This document shows positions 1-7,739 of a stretch of DNA of 64,000 nt, piece by piece. The position numbers and the translations under genes were made by a program. Origin of the DNA: Gammaproteobacteria bacterium. Its GTDB lineage: Bacteria; Pseudomonadota; Gammaproteobacteria; Pseudomonadales; Azotimanducaceae. How positions within the stretch are numbered: the first letter of the stretch is position 1; every line of letters begins with the position of its first letter. The notes below the pieces were generated by a model. It ran no database searches. It was given only the letters and a program-made list of their open reading frames with translations, and had not been told where the DNA came from. The DNA lies in the NCBI GenBank assembly GCA_026707945.1, contig JAPOVV010000041.1:62001-126000 (forward strand). Direction: 5' to 3'.

Positions 1-1
1 C

Positions 2-592
2 AACGCGGAAAGGTATCCGATGTTTACGACGCCAGAACCAAGTTACCATGGCGTCGTGTACACGGAAGCCCTCGGACCAGCCGCTTATATTGGGCGAGCG
101 AGGACTGTGCCTTTGCGAAATACCGGGTCGGCCATCTCGCCTTTCAATGCATTTCTACTAATGCAAGGGATCGAAACACTCACATTGCGGATGGAAAAGC
201 ACTGTGACAATGCGATTGCAGTTGCAAAGCACTTACAGGATCATCCGAAAGTCGAATGGGTGAGTTATGCAGGTTTGGAAGGGGACCGATACTACGATCT
301 CGCGCAGCGCTATATGAACGGACGGGCATCCGGCATCCTCACCTTCGGCGTGCATGGCGGCTTTGACGCAGGCGTGAGGTTTTACGATGCCTTGAAGATG
401 TTCAAGCGCTTGGTAAATATCGGGGATGCAAAGTCGTTGGCTTGTCACCCAGCGTCAACTACTCATCGGCAGCTCACAGAAGACGAGCAGCGCAGTGTTG
501 GGGTATTACCAGAAATGATCCGACTTTCGATTGGAATCGAACACGCGGAAGACATATTGGAAGATATCGACCAAGCACTCGCAGCCGTCTAG
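2..592 (+). CDS. metY: O-acetylhomoserine sulfhydrylase-type PLP enzyme, C-terminal half (5' end outside window)
   Basis: The reading frame is open to the left edge, so this is the C-terminal ~196 residues of a longer protein. It would join O-acetylhomoserine to sulfide to give homocysteine in the cytoplasm, as a PLP enzyme of the Cys/Met metabolism family. Family hallmarks visible are PSYHG near the start, the SPFNAFLLMQGIETL segment, NIGDAKSL with CHPASTTH (substrate carboxylate region), and the closing RLSIGIEH followed by a DIxxDI helix. These match the MetY subgroup better than MetB or MetC. The PLP lysine lies upstream of the window. The ATG at 20 is internal, because family-like sequence (NAERYP) continues to its left. 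A GC-rich hairpin follows the stop. Confidence 0.9.
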   Translation, partial: NAERYPMFTTPEPSYHGVVYTEALGPAAYIGRARTVPLRNTGSAISPFNAFLLMQGIETLTLRMEKHCDNAIAVAKHLQDHPKVEWVSYAGLEGDRYYDLAQRYMNGRASGILTFGVHGGFDAGVRFYDALKMFKRLVNIGDAKSLACHPASTTHRQLTEDEQRSVGVLPEMIRLSIGIEHAEDILEDIDQALAAV

Positions 593-603
593 ACAGGACT
601 TTA

Positions 604-627
604 CCGCCGAGGTTTTCGCCTCGGCGG
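604..627. terminator. Bidirectional terminator-like hairpin
   Basis: Arms CCGCCGAGG (604-612) and CCTCGGCGG (619-627) pair perfectly over 9 bp around the loop TTTTCG. It lies between two convergent genes, the metY-like gene on + and the CurA-like gene on -. No clear U-tract follows on either strand, so it is a transcript-end hairpin rather than a textbook intrinsic terminator. Confidence 0.6.
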
Positions 628-651
628 AATCGCCTCGCGCTTGCGCGTGTG

Positions 652-1644
652 CTAGGCGAGTTTCACCAACATCTTGCCTGTGTTCTGGCCAGTAAACAAC
701 CCGATCAAAGCGTCGGGTGCGGCTTCAATACCGTCGAAGACCGTTTCCTCATAGCGCATCTTGCCGCTGCTTAACCAACCACGCATGTCGTCAAGAAATT
801 CCGCTTTGCGATCATTGAAGTCCCAAACAACAAACCCTTGCATGGTGATGCGCTGGTACACCATGTTCGAGAGGGTGGTCACTCCAGCAGAAATCGCGCC
901 GAAGTTGTTGTAGGCGGAGATCATCCCGCATATCGGTATCCGACCGAACACGTTCATACGAGGTAGCGCTGCGTCGAGATGTTCGCCCCCAACATTGTCG
1001 AAATAGACGTCTAGACCGTTTGGTGCGGCTGCTTTCAGGTTTTTTCGCAAGACACCTTCGCGATAGTTGATTGCGACATCAAGACCAAGTTTGTCGCGTA
1101 GCCAATCGCACTTCGATTCTGATCCCGCTGAACCGACGGTATAGCATCCCTTTAGCTTCGCGATCTGTGCCGCGACAGATCCGACCGCCCCTGCGGCTGC
1201 TGACACGAAGACGTTTTCGCCATCTTGAAGCTTACCCGTGATGAGCATGCCTCCCCAAGCTGTAAATCCAGTCGTACCGAGCACATGCATATACAGCGTT
1301 TCGGGAAATCCAGCTGCGTCTAAGTGCTCGAGATCTGTTCCGTCAGAAAGGTGATATTCACGCCAGCCCGATCCATGTTGAACGACATCACCTTCCTTGA
1401 ATCGATTATTGCGAGAAGCAACGACGGTGCCTAACGCACCGCCGGATATGACTTGCTTAATCGGTTGTTGCCCGTTTGATAAACGAGGCCGCATGGCGGG
1501 ATCGACGGACATCCAGCGATTTCGAACGAGGACTTCATCAGACGCAGCGTCTGAAACTTCGGATTCGACTAACTGAAATTGATCCGTAGTCGGTAGACCT
1601 TCAGGTCGGGAGACGAGATGAATTTCTCGCGATAGGGTTGGCAT
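652..1644 (-). CDS. NADP-dependent medium-chain oxidoreductase, CurA/leukotriene-B4-dehydrogenase type
   Basis: 330 residues, the usual length of the zinc-free MDR subfamily that reduces activated C=C bonds (curcumin reductase CurA, prostaglandin/LTB4 reductases) with NADPH. The N-terminal part has SVDPAMRPRL, typical of the group. The Rossmann motif SAAAGAVGSVAAQIAKLKG begins near residue 150, and DVYFDNVGGEHLD and GRIPICGMIS follow. The C-terminus NTGKMLVKLA is also typical. No catalytic-zinc cysteine or histidine set is seen. The substrate cannot be told from sequence. Its ATG lies just 5 bases after an inverted repeat in its own leader. Confidence 0.88.
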   Translation of the reverse strand: MPTLSREIHLVSRPEGLPTTDQFQLVESEVSDAASDEVLVRNRWMSVDPAMRPRLSNGQQPIKQVISGGALGTVVASRNNRFKEGDVVQHGSGWREYHLSDGTDLEHLDAAGFPETLYMHVLGTTGFTAWGGMLITGKLQDGENVFVSAAAGAVGSVAAQIAKLKGCYTVGSAGSESKCDWLRDKLGLDVAINYREGVLRKNLKAAAPNGLDVYFDNVGGEHLDAALPRMNVFGRIPICGMISAYNNFGAISAGVTTLSNMVYQRITMQGFVVWDFNDRKAEFLDDMRGWLSSGKMRYEETVFDGIEAAPDALIGLFTGQNTGKMLVKLA

Positions 1645-1649
1645 GAGAC

Positions 1650-1678
1650 AAGCTACTGATGGGGTGGCGCAGTAGCTT
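1650..1678 (-). promoter_or_regulatory. Inverted repeat in the leader of the CurA-like gene
   Basis: AAGCTACTG (1650-1658) and CAGTAGCTT (1670-1678) form a perfect 9-bp stem with an 11-base loop, ending 5 bases before the start codon at 1644. No Shine-Dalgarno sequence is obvious. A second, weaker stem (CAGCTT 1696-1701 / AAGCTG 1709-1714) sits directly after the stop of the upstream receptor gene. These may be end-of-transcript hairpins for the receptor or a translational control element. Confidence 0.4.
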
Positions 1679-1715
1679 ACTCATGCTGATTGTGCCAGCT
1701 TTTGAGCGAAGCTGA

Positions 1716-3917
1716 CTACATGCTCATCCTAAATCCAACTTCTAGCATGCGACCCGGTAGTGGCACGCGATCTTTAATCACAGAAAGATGATTCCGTTGT
1801 TCTTCATCTGTAAGGTTTTTGCCCTTTAGATAGACGGTCACATCCGCAGCGTCTGCGAGTCCCTCGAACGTGTATTCAACACGCGTCGAAAGGTCGAACC
1901 AGGAATCCGTGGGATGTTCAAACATCGCTGTGTTAGTTACGGCGGCGTTGTGCGTCAACCGAAGATTCGCAAAGAGTGCATTTCGATAGAGCTCGAAGCC
2001 GACAACCATTCGCTCTGGCGGGCTTTGAGGGAGACGAGTCTCTGAACTCCGATCTACAGTAACGGCTACAGCGTCATACTGAAAGCGTATATCGAGTTCA
2101 GTCGATTCGTCAATAGCAAAATGGTAGAGAGCAGTCCCGTCGAACCCCGTAAAGGTGGCGTCTTGATGGAGATATGTGAAGACTGGCGCGCCGTGATCAA
2201 ACTCTCCTGAATTCGTGATGTAAATAAAGTCTGAAAAGCGACGGTGATAGGCTGTAAGATCGAGTTCGAGGTTGCCTGTTTGCTTCGCTGCGCCTACTGT
2301 AAATCCAGTCTGTGATTCGTTTCCAAGGTCTGGATTACCTACTTCTACGGCGCTAGTCGCGAGGTGGAATCCTCGGCTTGCTAACTCTTCGATGGCGGGT
2401 GCACGGCTTGATTGGCTCATTTCGATCTTGAATGCCCAATCTCGTGTTTGGTCGGACAACAATCCAAGTGAAAGTGCATAGTCAGAGAAGTTTCTCCCTC
2501 CGAAGTCATCGGAATCCACCTTTTTCGCTTCAATTCGTGTGCCAAGTTCTAGGATCGATGTGCCTAGTGGACGCTCATGCAACCACGATACACCAAGTCG
2601 CGCCTCAGTCACAGGTAGAACTGGGTCTTCCGAAGTGAGGACTTCATAGTCTCTGCCGGAAAGGTGTGCTCCTACTACGGATGTGTTTTCACGATCAAGT
2701 GTCGCGTCTACTCTGAATTCGTAGGCATCGTTTATGAATGTTGCGCCAACTGGTCCGCCGGGCTCTTCGATTTCATCGTGTTCGTACTCACTAATCGCAA
2801 AGCGCACGTGTAATTGTTCGATTGAGTCATTAAATTCCTGGCGACGAAAATCAAAGTCGACACGTTGTTGCTCAAAATCGATTAAGGATTGTGGCGTTTC
2901 GTCCTCGTCGTGGTGCTCATCATCCTCATCGTGATCTGCCTCTTCGTCGTGATCGCCTTCGTGTTCGTCGTGCTCATCTTCGTGGTGATGTTCTTCCGCA
3001 TCATGCGCATGAGGAACAGGTACGCCATACTCCCCAGTGTTTGACGAATACGAAACGCCTAGATATCCGGCGTCACTCACGTAGCTGCCACCGAATGAAC
3101 CGGAGAAAGTCTCGAAATAGCTATTTAGTAACGTACCGCAAATTTCCTCGTGCTCCTCCTCGTCGTGGTGCTCCTCCTCGTCGTGGTGTTCCTCTTCTTC
3201 TTCTTCGTGGTGGTGTTCCTCCTCCTCTTCTTCGTGAAGATACAACGACTCCGCGCATCCCGGGAAGTCATAGTCATCACCTTGGCGCATATCGAAATCC
3301 CCATGGAGAACGATGTTGTCGACACCAATGTCAATACGTCCTGCGAGTGATTGACGTGATGAGTTATCAGACATGTTCGCGTCTAAGCGACCCTCCCAAG
3401 CACCATCGGGTAGAGTCTTTGGTACGCGACCGGAATCTACGTTTACGATCCCGCCAATCGTCTCGCTACCGTAGACCATCGCACTGGGACCTTTAATGAC
3501 TTCAACTAAGTTTGCCATGTGCGGATTAACAGCAACAGGATGATCTGGAAGCAGTATGCTCAGGTCCATCGTGCTAGTACGATCTAGCATGGTCTTAACT
3601 CGAACACCGCTTAAACCGTGGATTACCGGTCTTCCCACAGCCGGTCCGAATGAAGCATTGCGTACTCCTGACATTGACTCGATCGTTTCGCCGAGTGTCG
3701 TTTCAAGCGCTCGCGCGAGTTCATCGCCGGCCAAGACGCTGTAACTTTGGGCTACGCCGTCATTCGAGAGCGGATGCGCTCGTACGACGAGTTCTTCTAG
3801 CTCGTCCGACTCACCAGTGCTGTGAACGTCTTCTCCGTCGTTCGCAACTATTGAGGAAGCAACTAGCAGACTTGCTACCGTACAGTAGCTGAGAAGACCC
3901 CGACCATCTGACCGCAT
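1716..3917 (-). CDS. TonB-dependent outer-membrane receptor with His/Glu-rich loops, ZnuD-like (probable zinc importer)
   Basis: 733 residues: signal peptide (1-25), TonB-box-like ELVVRAHPLS (42-51), plug domain with RPVIHGLSGVRV and VEVIKGPSAMVYGSETIGG, then a barrel ending in an aromatic-poor but typical RMLEVGFRMSM. Two acidic His-rich insertions lie at about residues 228-258 and 303-339. Cys221 and Cys260 bracket the first and could close it with a disulfide. ZnuD-type receptors bind zinc with such loops. The gene sits directly under a palindrome matching a Zur box, supporting zinc-repressed expression. The upstream thioesterase gene is on the same strand. The protein is a clear paralogue of the receptor at 5496-7670. 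Metal identity is inferred. Confidence 0.88.
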   Translation of the reverse strand: MRSDGRGLLSYCTVASLLVASSIVANDGEDVHSTGESDELEELVVRAHPLSNDGVAQSYSVLAGDELARALETTLGETIESMSGVRNASFGPAVGRPVIHGLSGVRVKTMLDRTSTMDLSILLPDHPVAVNPHMANLVEVIKGPSAMVYGSETIGGIVNVDSGRVPKTLPDGAWEGRLDANMSDNSSRQSLAGRIDIGVDNIVLHGDFDMRQGDDYDFPGCAESLYLHEEEEEEHHHEEEEEEHHDEEEHHDEEEHEEICGTLLNSYFETFSGSFGGSYVSDAGYLGVSYSSNTGEYGVPVPHAHDAEEHHHEDEHDEHEGDHDEEADHDEDDEHHDEDETPQSLIDFEQQRVDFDFRRQEFNDSIEQLHVRFAISEYEHDEIEEPGGPVGATFINDAYEFRVDATLDRENTSVVGAHLSGRDYEVLTSEDPVLPVTEARLGVSWLHERPLGTSILELGTRIEAKKVDSDDFGGRNFSDYALSLGLLSDQTRDWAFKIEMSQSSRAPAIEELASRGFHLATSAVEVGNPDLGNESQTGFTVGAAKQTGNLELDLTAYHRRFSDFIYITNSGEFDHGAPVFTYLHQDATFTGFDGTALYHFAIDESTELDIRFQYDAVAVTVDRSSETRLPQSPPERMVVGFELYRNALFANLRLTHNAAVTNTAMFEHPTDSWFDLSTRVEYTFEGLADAADVTVYLKGKNLTDEEQRNHLSVIKDRVPLPGRMLEVGFRMSM
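3144..3236 (-). repeat. Low-complexity GAR/CAC codon tract encoding His/Glu loop 1
   Basis: The segment is almost wholly GAA/GAG, GAC and CAC codons, with near-tandem units encoding HHDEEE twice and longer Glu runs. A second, less regular tract at 2901-3011 encodes loop 2. Such tracts are prone to slippage, so the number of His/Glu residues may vary between strains. Read on the + strand it gives a misleading Val/Leu/Phe-rich open frame. Confidence 0.7.
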
Positions 3918-3929
3918 GTTGGAAAACCA

Positions 3930-3970
3930 AAATCCTATGTAATGTTATATTATAACATTACATAGGATTT
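3930..3970. promoter_or_regulatory. Perfect 41-bp palindrome with a Zur-box core
   Basis: Arms at 3930-3949 and 3951-3970 pair without mismatch over 20 bp around a single central base. The core TGTTATATTATAACA (3943-3957) agrees with the established gammaproteobacterial Zur pattern GTTATA-N-TATAAC. It starts 12 bases upstream of the receptor start codon (3917), and the minus strand reads TATAAT at its centre, so bound repressor would cover a possible -10 element. The AT-rich arms and lack of a U-tract argue against a terminator for the thioesterase gene upstream. Confidence 0.8.
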
Positions 3971-3993
3971 AAGTCACCAACGATCTCGTCTTT

Positions 3994-4401
3994 TTATTCG
4001 TGCGTTAGCTTATAGGTTACGACGGCTATGGCAATTTCGTGTTGTTGCTCGTCTGTAACCGTTACATTCGCGGTACAGAGTGTCCTACCTCGACGCCTCA
4101 CCGTCGCTTCAGCCCATAAATCTGCCTGTACAGCAATCTTTAAGAAATTCACCGTTAAGCCAACGGTAGCGCCCATAGATTTTGGGTTCACCAAAGGCGT
4201 GGCCCAGAAAGCAGCCGTTGCGGCGACATCGATCAGTGCACTGATCGCGCCTCCGTGTATCCTTCCGACTCCGAGCTTAGCGTCGTATGGCAGCTTTACT
4301 TTTACATAATCGTGTCGAGATTCGACGAGCTCGATGCCGAGTTCAGTCGCAAAATTCTCCGCCGTAATTCGCTCCGTGTTTGCAAGCGACATATCGGTCA
4401 T
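3994..4401 (-). CDS. PaaI/YdiI-like hotdog-fold acyl-CoA thioesterase
   Basis: About 136 residues from the ATG at 4401. An upstream ATG at 4524 is possible, but it would add 41 residues unlike the family and overlap the divergent gene at 4507. The hotdog signature is GRIHGGAISALIDVAATAAFW, here quoted only through its key residues: the HGG turn followed by the catalytic-region Asp of ALID. A second conserved strand is VGLTVNFLK, then RRRGRTLCTANVTVTD. Proteins of this family hydrolyse aromatic or medium-chain acyl-CoA thioesters in the cytoplasm. The natural acyl group is unknown. The next gene downstream on this strand is the Zur-box receptor. Confidence 0.82.
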   Translation of the reverse strand: MTDMSLANTERITAENFATELGIELVESRHDYVKVKLPYDAKLGVGRIHGGAISALIDVAATAAFWATPLVNPKSMGATVGLTVNFLKIAVQADLWAEATVRRRGRTLCTANVTVTDEQQHEIAIAVVTYKLTHE

Positions 4402-4506
4402 CAAGAGCTGGGGTGAAAACTTCGATTCTACGGAGTACTCCCATAACGTTCGTTGGAAGAGCAGCTTGTTAAATATCCGTTGGTTAAGTTTGAGATCGTA
4501 GAACGA

Positions 4507-4938
4507 ATGTCGATCTGTCCACAAAGACGGTCTGAATCGATTAGGCTATTTCTCATTGCTGTTGTACTCATATTAAGTGGATTGTCGACATCCGAAGAGG
4601 AGAGTTCGGCGACCCAACCGATACGTGTAGATGCGATGTTCAACTTGATGTCAAACCAAATTGTCGACGTGGTTTGTGACGCGCCAGAGTTCAGAGCGTG
4701 TTTCGACGTGCCCCACGCTGAATGTTCCCGAGAACTTCGAAAAATGCTGGCGGACTGTCGCTCACGGATGGCTAGCGATCTACCAGATTTGATTCGATCA
4801 GACGAAGCGGATCCAATCATCGAAAAAGTCTATGGGTGCGTCATTCCCAAGTGGGATTCGCTCATCAAGAACCGACGGACTGACACTGAAGAGTGCCGTC
4901 GCTTGGAGCGGCGGGCGAAAGAAGGAGAGGAATCGTGA
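4507..4938 (+). CDS. Small secreted cysteine-containing protein of unknown function
   Basis: 143 residues from the ATG at 4507, chosen because it puts a signal peptide at the N-terminus (RRSESIRLFLIAVVLILSG, hydrophobic core about residues 12-25). An earlier ATG at 4453 would bury that signal. The mature part is acidic and helical-looking, with cysteines in VVCDAPEFRACFDVPHAEC, ADCRSR, GCVIP and EECRR, suggesting disulfides in the periplasm. I do not recognise a family. Its stop overlaps the GTG of the next gene (GTGA), so the two are probably co-translated. Confidence 0.6.
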   Translation: MSICPQRRSESIRLFLIAVVLILSGLSTSEEESSATQPIRVDAMFNLMSNQIVDVVCDAPEFRACFDVPHAECSRELRKMLADCRSRMASDLPDLIRSDEADPIIEKVYGCVIPKWDSLIKNRRTDTEECRRLERRAKEGEES

Positions 4939-5339
4939 ACGATGACATTCCGAGCATCATGAATCATGTCTCGATAGGTACTAACCGATTTGATGAGGCG
5001 GTTCACTTCTACGATGCTGTGCTGGCGACTATTGGTGCTTCGCGTCAACATGAGATACCGAACGTCGCAGTGGCATACGGTAAGTTGTTTCCCGAATTTT
5101 GGGTCCAACGCCCTCTAAATGGCGAGTCAGCTACTACAGCCAATGGCACCCATTTCGCGTTTCTAGCGCCTAGTCGCGATGCGGTGGACGCGTTCTATCA
5201 AGTTGCTATTGAGGCGGGTGGCACGTCGGACGGAGAACCTGGATTGCGCCCGGAATATGGACCTGGGTACTATGGTGCGTTCGTATTTGATCTCGACGGA
5301 CACAAGATCGAGGCAAACGTCATTCCTGGTGCGGAGTAG
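4935..5339 (+). CDS. VOC-superfamily (glyoxalase/bleomycin-resistance-like) protein
   Basis: 134 residues from the GTG at 4935. This start has a strong AAGGAGAGG ribosome site 4 bases upstream and overlaps the previous stop as GTGA. The protein shows the vicinal-oxygen-chelate pattern: MNHVSIGTNRFDEAVHFYDAVL at the N-terminus (His as first metal ligand), THFAFLAPSRDAVDAFYQVAIEAGG in the middle, and GYYGAFVFDLDGHKIEANV at the end (Glu as last ligand). It is a single-domain, metal-binding enzyme of unknown substrate. The downstream hairpin at 5440-5469 separates it from the convergent receptor. Confidence 0.85.
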   Translation: MNDDIPSIMNHVSIGTNRFDEAVHFYDAVLATIGASRQHEIPNVAVAYGKLFPEFWVQRPLNGESATTANGTHFAFLAPSRDAVDAFYQVAIEAGGTSDGEPGLRPEYGPGYYGAFVFDLDGHKIEANVIPGAE

Positions 5340-5439
5340 AAACAGACGTAGGAAAGCTGGTCAAACTGGATTCGAGGACGATCTTGAAGTGATCTAGCTA
5401 TTCGAATTTACCGATAGTTTGAATCGGAGCGATCAGCTC

Positions 5440-5469
5440 GATAGGAGTCTCGCGAGTGAGACTCCTATC
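5440..5469. terminator. Terminator-like hairpin between convergent genes
   Basis: GATAGGAGTCTC (5440-5451) and GAGACTCCTATC (5458-5469) form a perfect 12-bp stem with loop GCGAGT. It lies between the VOC gene (+) and the second His-rich receptor (-). There is no U-tract on either side. Confidence 0.65.
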
Positions 5470-5495
5470 AATGCTTGAGATGAGGTTATGCGATG

Positions 5496-7670
5496 TTAGA
5501 AGCGTACGCGCATCCCCGCTTCAATCGTCCGTCCGGGTTGAGGTGCCAAATCCTTAACGACAGAAGTGTGCAAGCGCTGCTCGTCGTCTGTGAGATTGCG
5601 ACCCGCGACGAAAACGTCTACCGTTCGGTTCGCTGGTCGGAAACGCCAGGCGATGCGTGCACGCAAGTCGGCGTAGGAATCTGAAGGTAACTCAAAGTCC
5701 GCAACGTCGTACTGATCGGAAGCTCGCACATAGTCAACGTTAGCCCGTAGGCGGTCGCTTATAAACTCCACGGTCAAGCCAATCCGGTCTGGTGGAATGA
5801 GTGGTAGATTGTCATTGCCAGAGACATCCAGTTTCGGCGACACGGTGTCGAAGAATGCTCCTAGTTCGAGACGTCGGGAACCCCACTCAGCAACGGTTGC
5901 TCGACCTTCCATCTCGAACCCGGGAAACGTCGCATCTGCTTGGGAGTAGCGGTGCACGGCAAAGCCATCTATCTCTTCGCCCGTCGCTGCTTGGTAGATG
6001 AAATCAGCGAAGAGTGTGTAGTAGAAGGTGCCTCGTAGCGACCAATCTTCGGTGCCACCAGACAGGGTTGCTGCCAAATTTCGTGCCTTTTCGTGGCCGA
6101 GCTCCGGGTCTCCAATTTCAAAGACACCAGTACCAGGATGTGGACTGTCCGAGAAAAGTTCCTCACCGACCGGAGCACGCGACGAGAAGTCGGCGATTAT
6201 TGTGCCCGACCAACCTTCGGCAAACGGTGCGATCAAACCAAGGGATGCGCTGACACCATTGAATCCGCGGCTTTGACCTGCCGCAGGATTATGTTTGACA
6301 CGGTCGTAACGAAAACCAGCCTCGAGTCCAATTTCACCAATAGGTCGTTCACCCGCCCAGAAAAAGCCGATGGACGATGTGTCAACCGGAGGTGTGAAGG
6401 CTTCCTCACCAGCGACGGAGAATTCCCGGTCGCCGAACTGTAGACCGAATGTGCCGCGCCAACTGCCAACCAAACCATGCGCCAGCTCTGCGCGCGCTTC
6501 CCAGGCGTCGTTCGTAAAGATCGTTCCCACTTCACCGGCTTCGTTCTCTGCGTGTTCGTAGTCGTTGACGCCGAGGCGGAGGGTTAGGTTTTCAAACGTG
6601 CCGAATGGGTCAACCAAACCGGCCTCCAGATCTACGCGTGTCTGACTTAGGTCGACGACAGGTGGGCTTTCCATTTTATCGTCGTGGTGTTCTTCGTCAC
6701 CGTGGTCGTCCTCGTAGTGTTCTTCTTCATCGTGATCGTGCTCGTCTTCATGGTCGTGATGACCGTGAGCATGGCTATGTCCGGGGATGCCGTACTCGGA
6801 ACCTAGGTTGCTAACTGAGAGACCCACAAATCCTCGGTCGCCAACGACGGAGAAACCGACGGAACCGCCCCGAACTTCAAGACCACTTCCGGGTAGGTGA
6901 CCGTAGGCTTCCTCCTCGTGTTCTTCCTCATCTTCATGGTGATCAGCTCCTTCGTCCTCATGTTCGTGCTCATCGTGGTCGTCATGGTGCGCTTCTTCTT
7001 CCTCCAATGCACGCTGCTGCGCAGATTCGGCAAATCCTGGGATGTCGTAATCATCTGCTTCGCGGGAAAACGCGTCGACGTGCCACGCAACGTTGTCCTT
7101 GCCACCGTTAAGTCGAAATGAGCCATTCACACCATTCCCGTTGTCGGAACCGCGCAGATCAAATGAGCCTTCCATACGTTGCGGGACTTCAGTTGGTATG
7201 CGTCCAGTGTGGACGTCGACAACGCCACCGATTGCACCAGAGCCATATAGGAGAGTGGACGACCCCTTGAGGATTTCAACACGTTCAATGACGATGGGGT
7301 CCACTGTGACTGCGTGGTCTTCGCTACTCACAGAGACGTCTAAGGTGTCGATCTGGTCGGCCATCACGCGCACACGGGCGCGGCTGAGTCCATGGATGAC
7401 TGGCCGGCCCGCGCCTACGCCATAGGAACTGTTGTGGATGCCTGGCTCATTACCTACCAGAGCACCGACGTTGTCCATTGTTTCGATTTCGAGCTCGTTG
7501 GCGTCTAGTACGTCACTCGACTGCGCGAGGCCGTCTTGCGAGAGCGGATGTGCCTTGACGATAACTTCCTCGATGATATCCGAGTTTTCCTCTATAGGTG
7601 TTTCCTCGGCGAGGGTAGCGATTGCCAACCACGACGCCGCTGCCCAAATGACTGGTTGTATAAGTTTCAT
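5496..7670 (-). CDS. TonB-dependent receptor with His-rich loops, ZnuD-like, second paralogue
   Basis: 724 residues: signal peptide (1-21), TonB-box-like EEVIVKAHPLS (34-44), plug with RPVIHGLSRARVRV and VEILKGSSTLLYGSGAIGG, and a barrel ending TIEAGMRVRF. His/Glu-rich insertions occur at about 223-254 and 298-331, at the same two places as in the receptor at 1716-3917. Here no cysteines flank them. Both paralogues share HPLSxDGxAQS, DDYDxPGxAES before loop 1, and NLTDDEQRxHxSVxKD near the end. A GGAG ribosome site lies about 8 bases before the ATG. It follows a small His/Cys secreted protein gene by about 70 bp, probably as one operon. Zinc transport is inferred. Confidence 0.88.
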   Translation of the reverse strand: MKLIQPVIWAAASWLAIATLAEETPIEENSDIIEEVIVKAHPLSQDGLAQSSDVLDANELEIETMDNVGALVGNEPGIHNSSYGVGAGRPVIHGLSRARVRVMADQIDTLDVSVSSEDHAVTVDPIVIERVEILKGSSTLLYGSGAIGGVVDVHTGRIPTEVPQRMEGSFDLRGSDNGNGVNGSFRLNGGKDNVAWHVDAFSREADDYDIPGFAESAQQRALEEEEAHHDDHDEHEHEDEGADHHEDEEEHEEEAYGHLPGSGLEVRGGSVGFSVVGDRGFVGLSVSNLGSEYGIPGHSHAHGHHDHEDEHDHDEEEHYEDDHGDEEHHDDKMESPPVVDLSQTRVDLEAGLVDPFGTFENLTLRLGVNDYEHAENEAGEVGTIFTNDAWEARAELAHGLVGSWRGTFGLQFGDREFSVAGEEAFTPPVDTSSIGFFWAGERPIGEIGLEAGFRYDRVKHNPAAGQSRGFNGVSASLGLIAPFAEGWSGTIIADFSSRAPVGEELFSDSPHPGTGVFEIGDPELGHEKARNLAATLSGGTEDWSLRGTFYYTLFADFIYQAATGEEIDGFAVHRYSQADATFPGFEMEGRATVAEWGSRRLELGAFFDTVSPKLDVSGNDNLPLIPPDRIGLTVEFISDRLRANVDYVRASDQYDVADFELPSDSYADLRARIAWRFRPANRTVDVFVAGRNLTDDEQRLHTSVVKDLAPQPGRTIEAGMRVRF
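6678..7004 (-). repeat. Two His/Asp/Glu codon tracts in the second receptor
   Basis: 6909-7004 and 6678-6779 are built largely from GAN and CAN codons and encode the two acidic His-rich loops. They are less regular than the tract at 3144-3236, with fewer exact tandem units. Confidence 0.55.
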
Positions 7671-7694
7671 TGATCATCTCCAATAAACGAACAG

Positions 7695-7721
7695 GCGCAC
7701 GACACCGAGAACGGTGTGCGC
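7695..7721 (-). promoter_or_regulatory. Intercistronic hairpin
   Basis: GCGCA (7695-7699) plus CACC (7703-7706) pair with GGTG plus TGCGC (7713-7721), a 9-bp stem with a 3-base bulge and 6-base loop. It lies between the small His/Cys protein gene and the receptor gene on the same transcript. It could protect an mRNA end or tune expression of the two cistrons. Confidence 0.35.
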
Positions 7722-7739
7722 TATTACGTGTGTTTTTTC

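Noticed and set aside
3150-3350. Strongly hydrophobic small + strand frame (Val/Leu/Phe runs), looking like a membrane peptide
   Set aside because: It is the antisense reading of the Glu/His codon tract of the receptor: GAG/CAC codons read backwards give Leu/Val/Phe. No ribosome site.
3930-3970. Palindrome as a terminator of the thioesterase gene
   Set aside because: It is A/T-rich with one central base and no loop or U-tract, and its core fits a Zur operator. Promoter position favours regulation.
4453-4524. Long starts of the divergent thioesterase and secreted-protein genes, which would overlap each other
   Set aside because: Family length (thioesterase) and signal-peptide position (secreted protein) both favour the inner starts at 4401 and 4507.
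6897-7121. Hydrophobic + strand frame inside the second receptor
   Set aside because: Same cause as above, antisense of the His/Glu loop.
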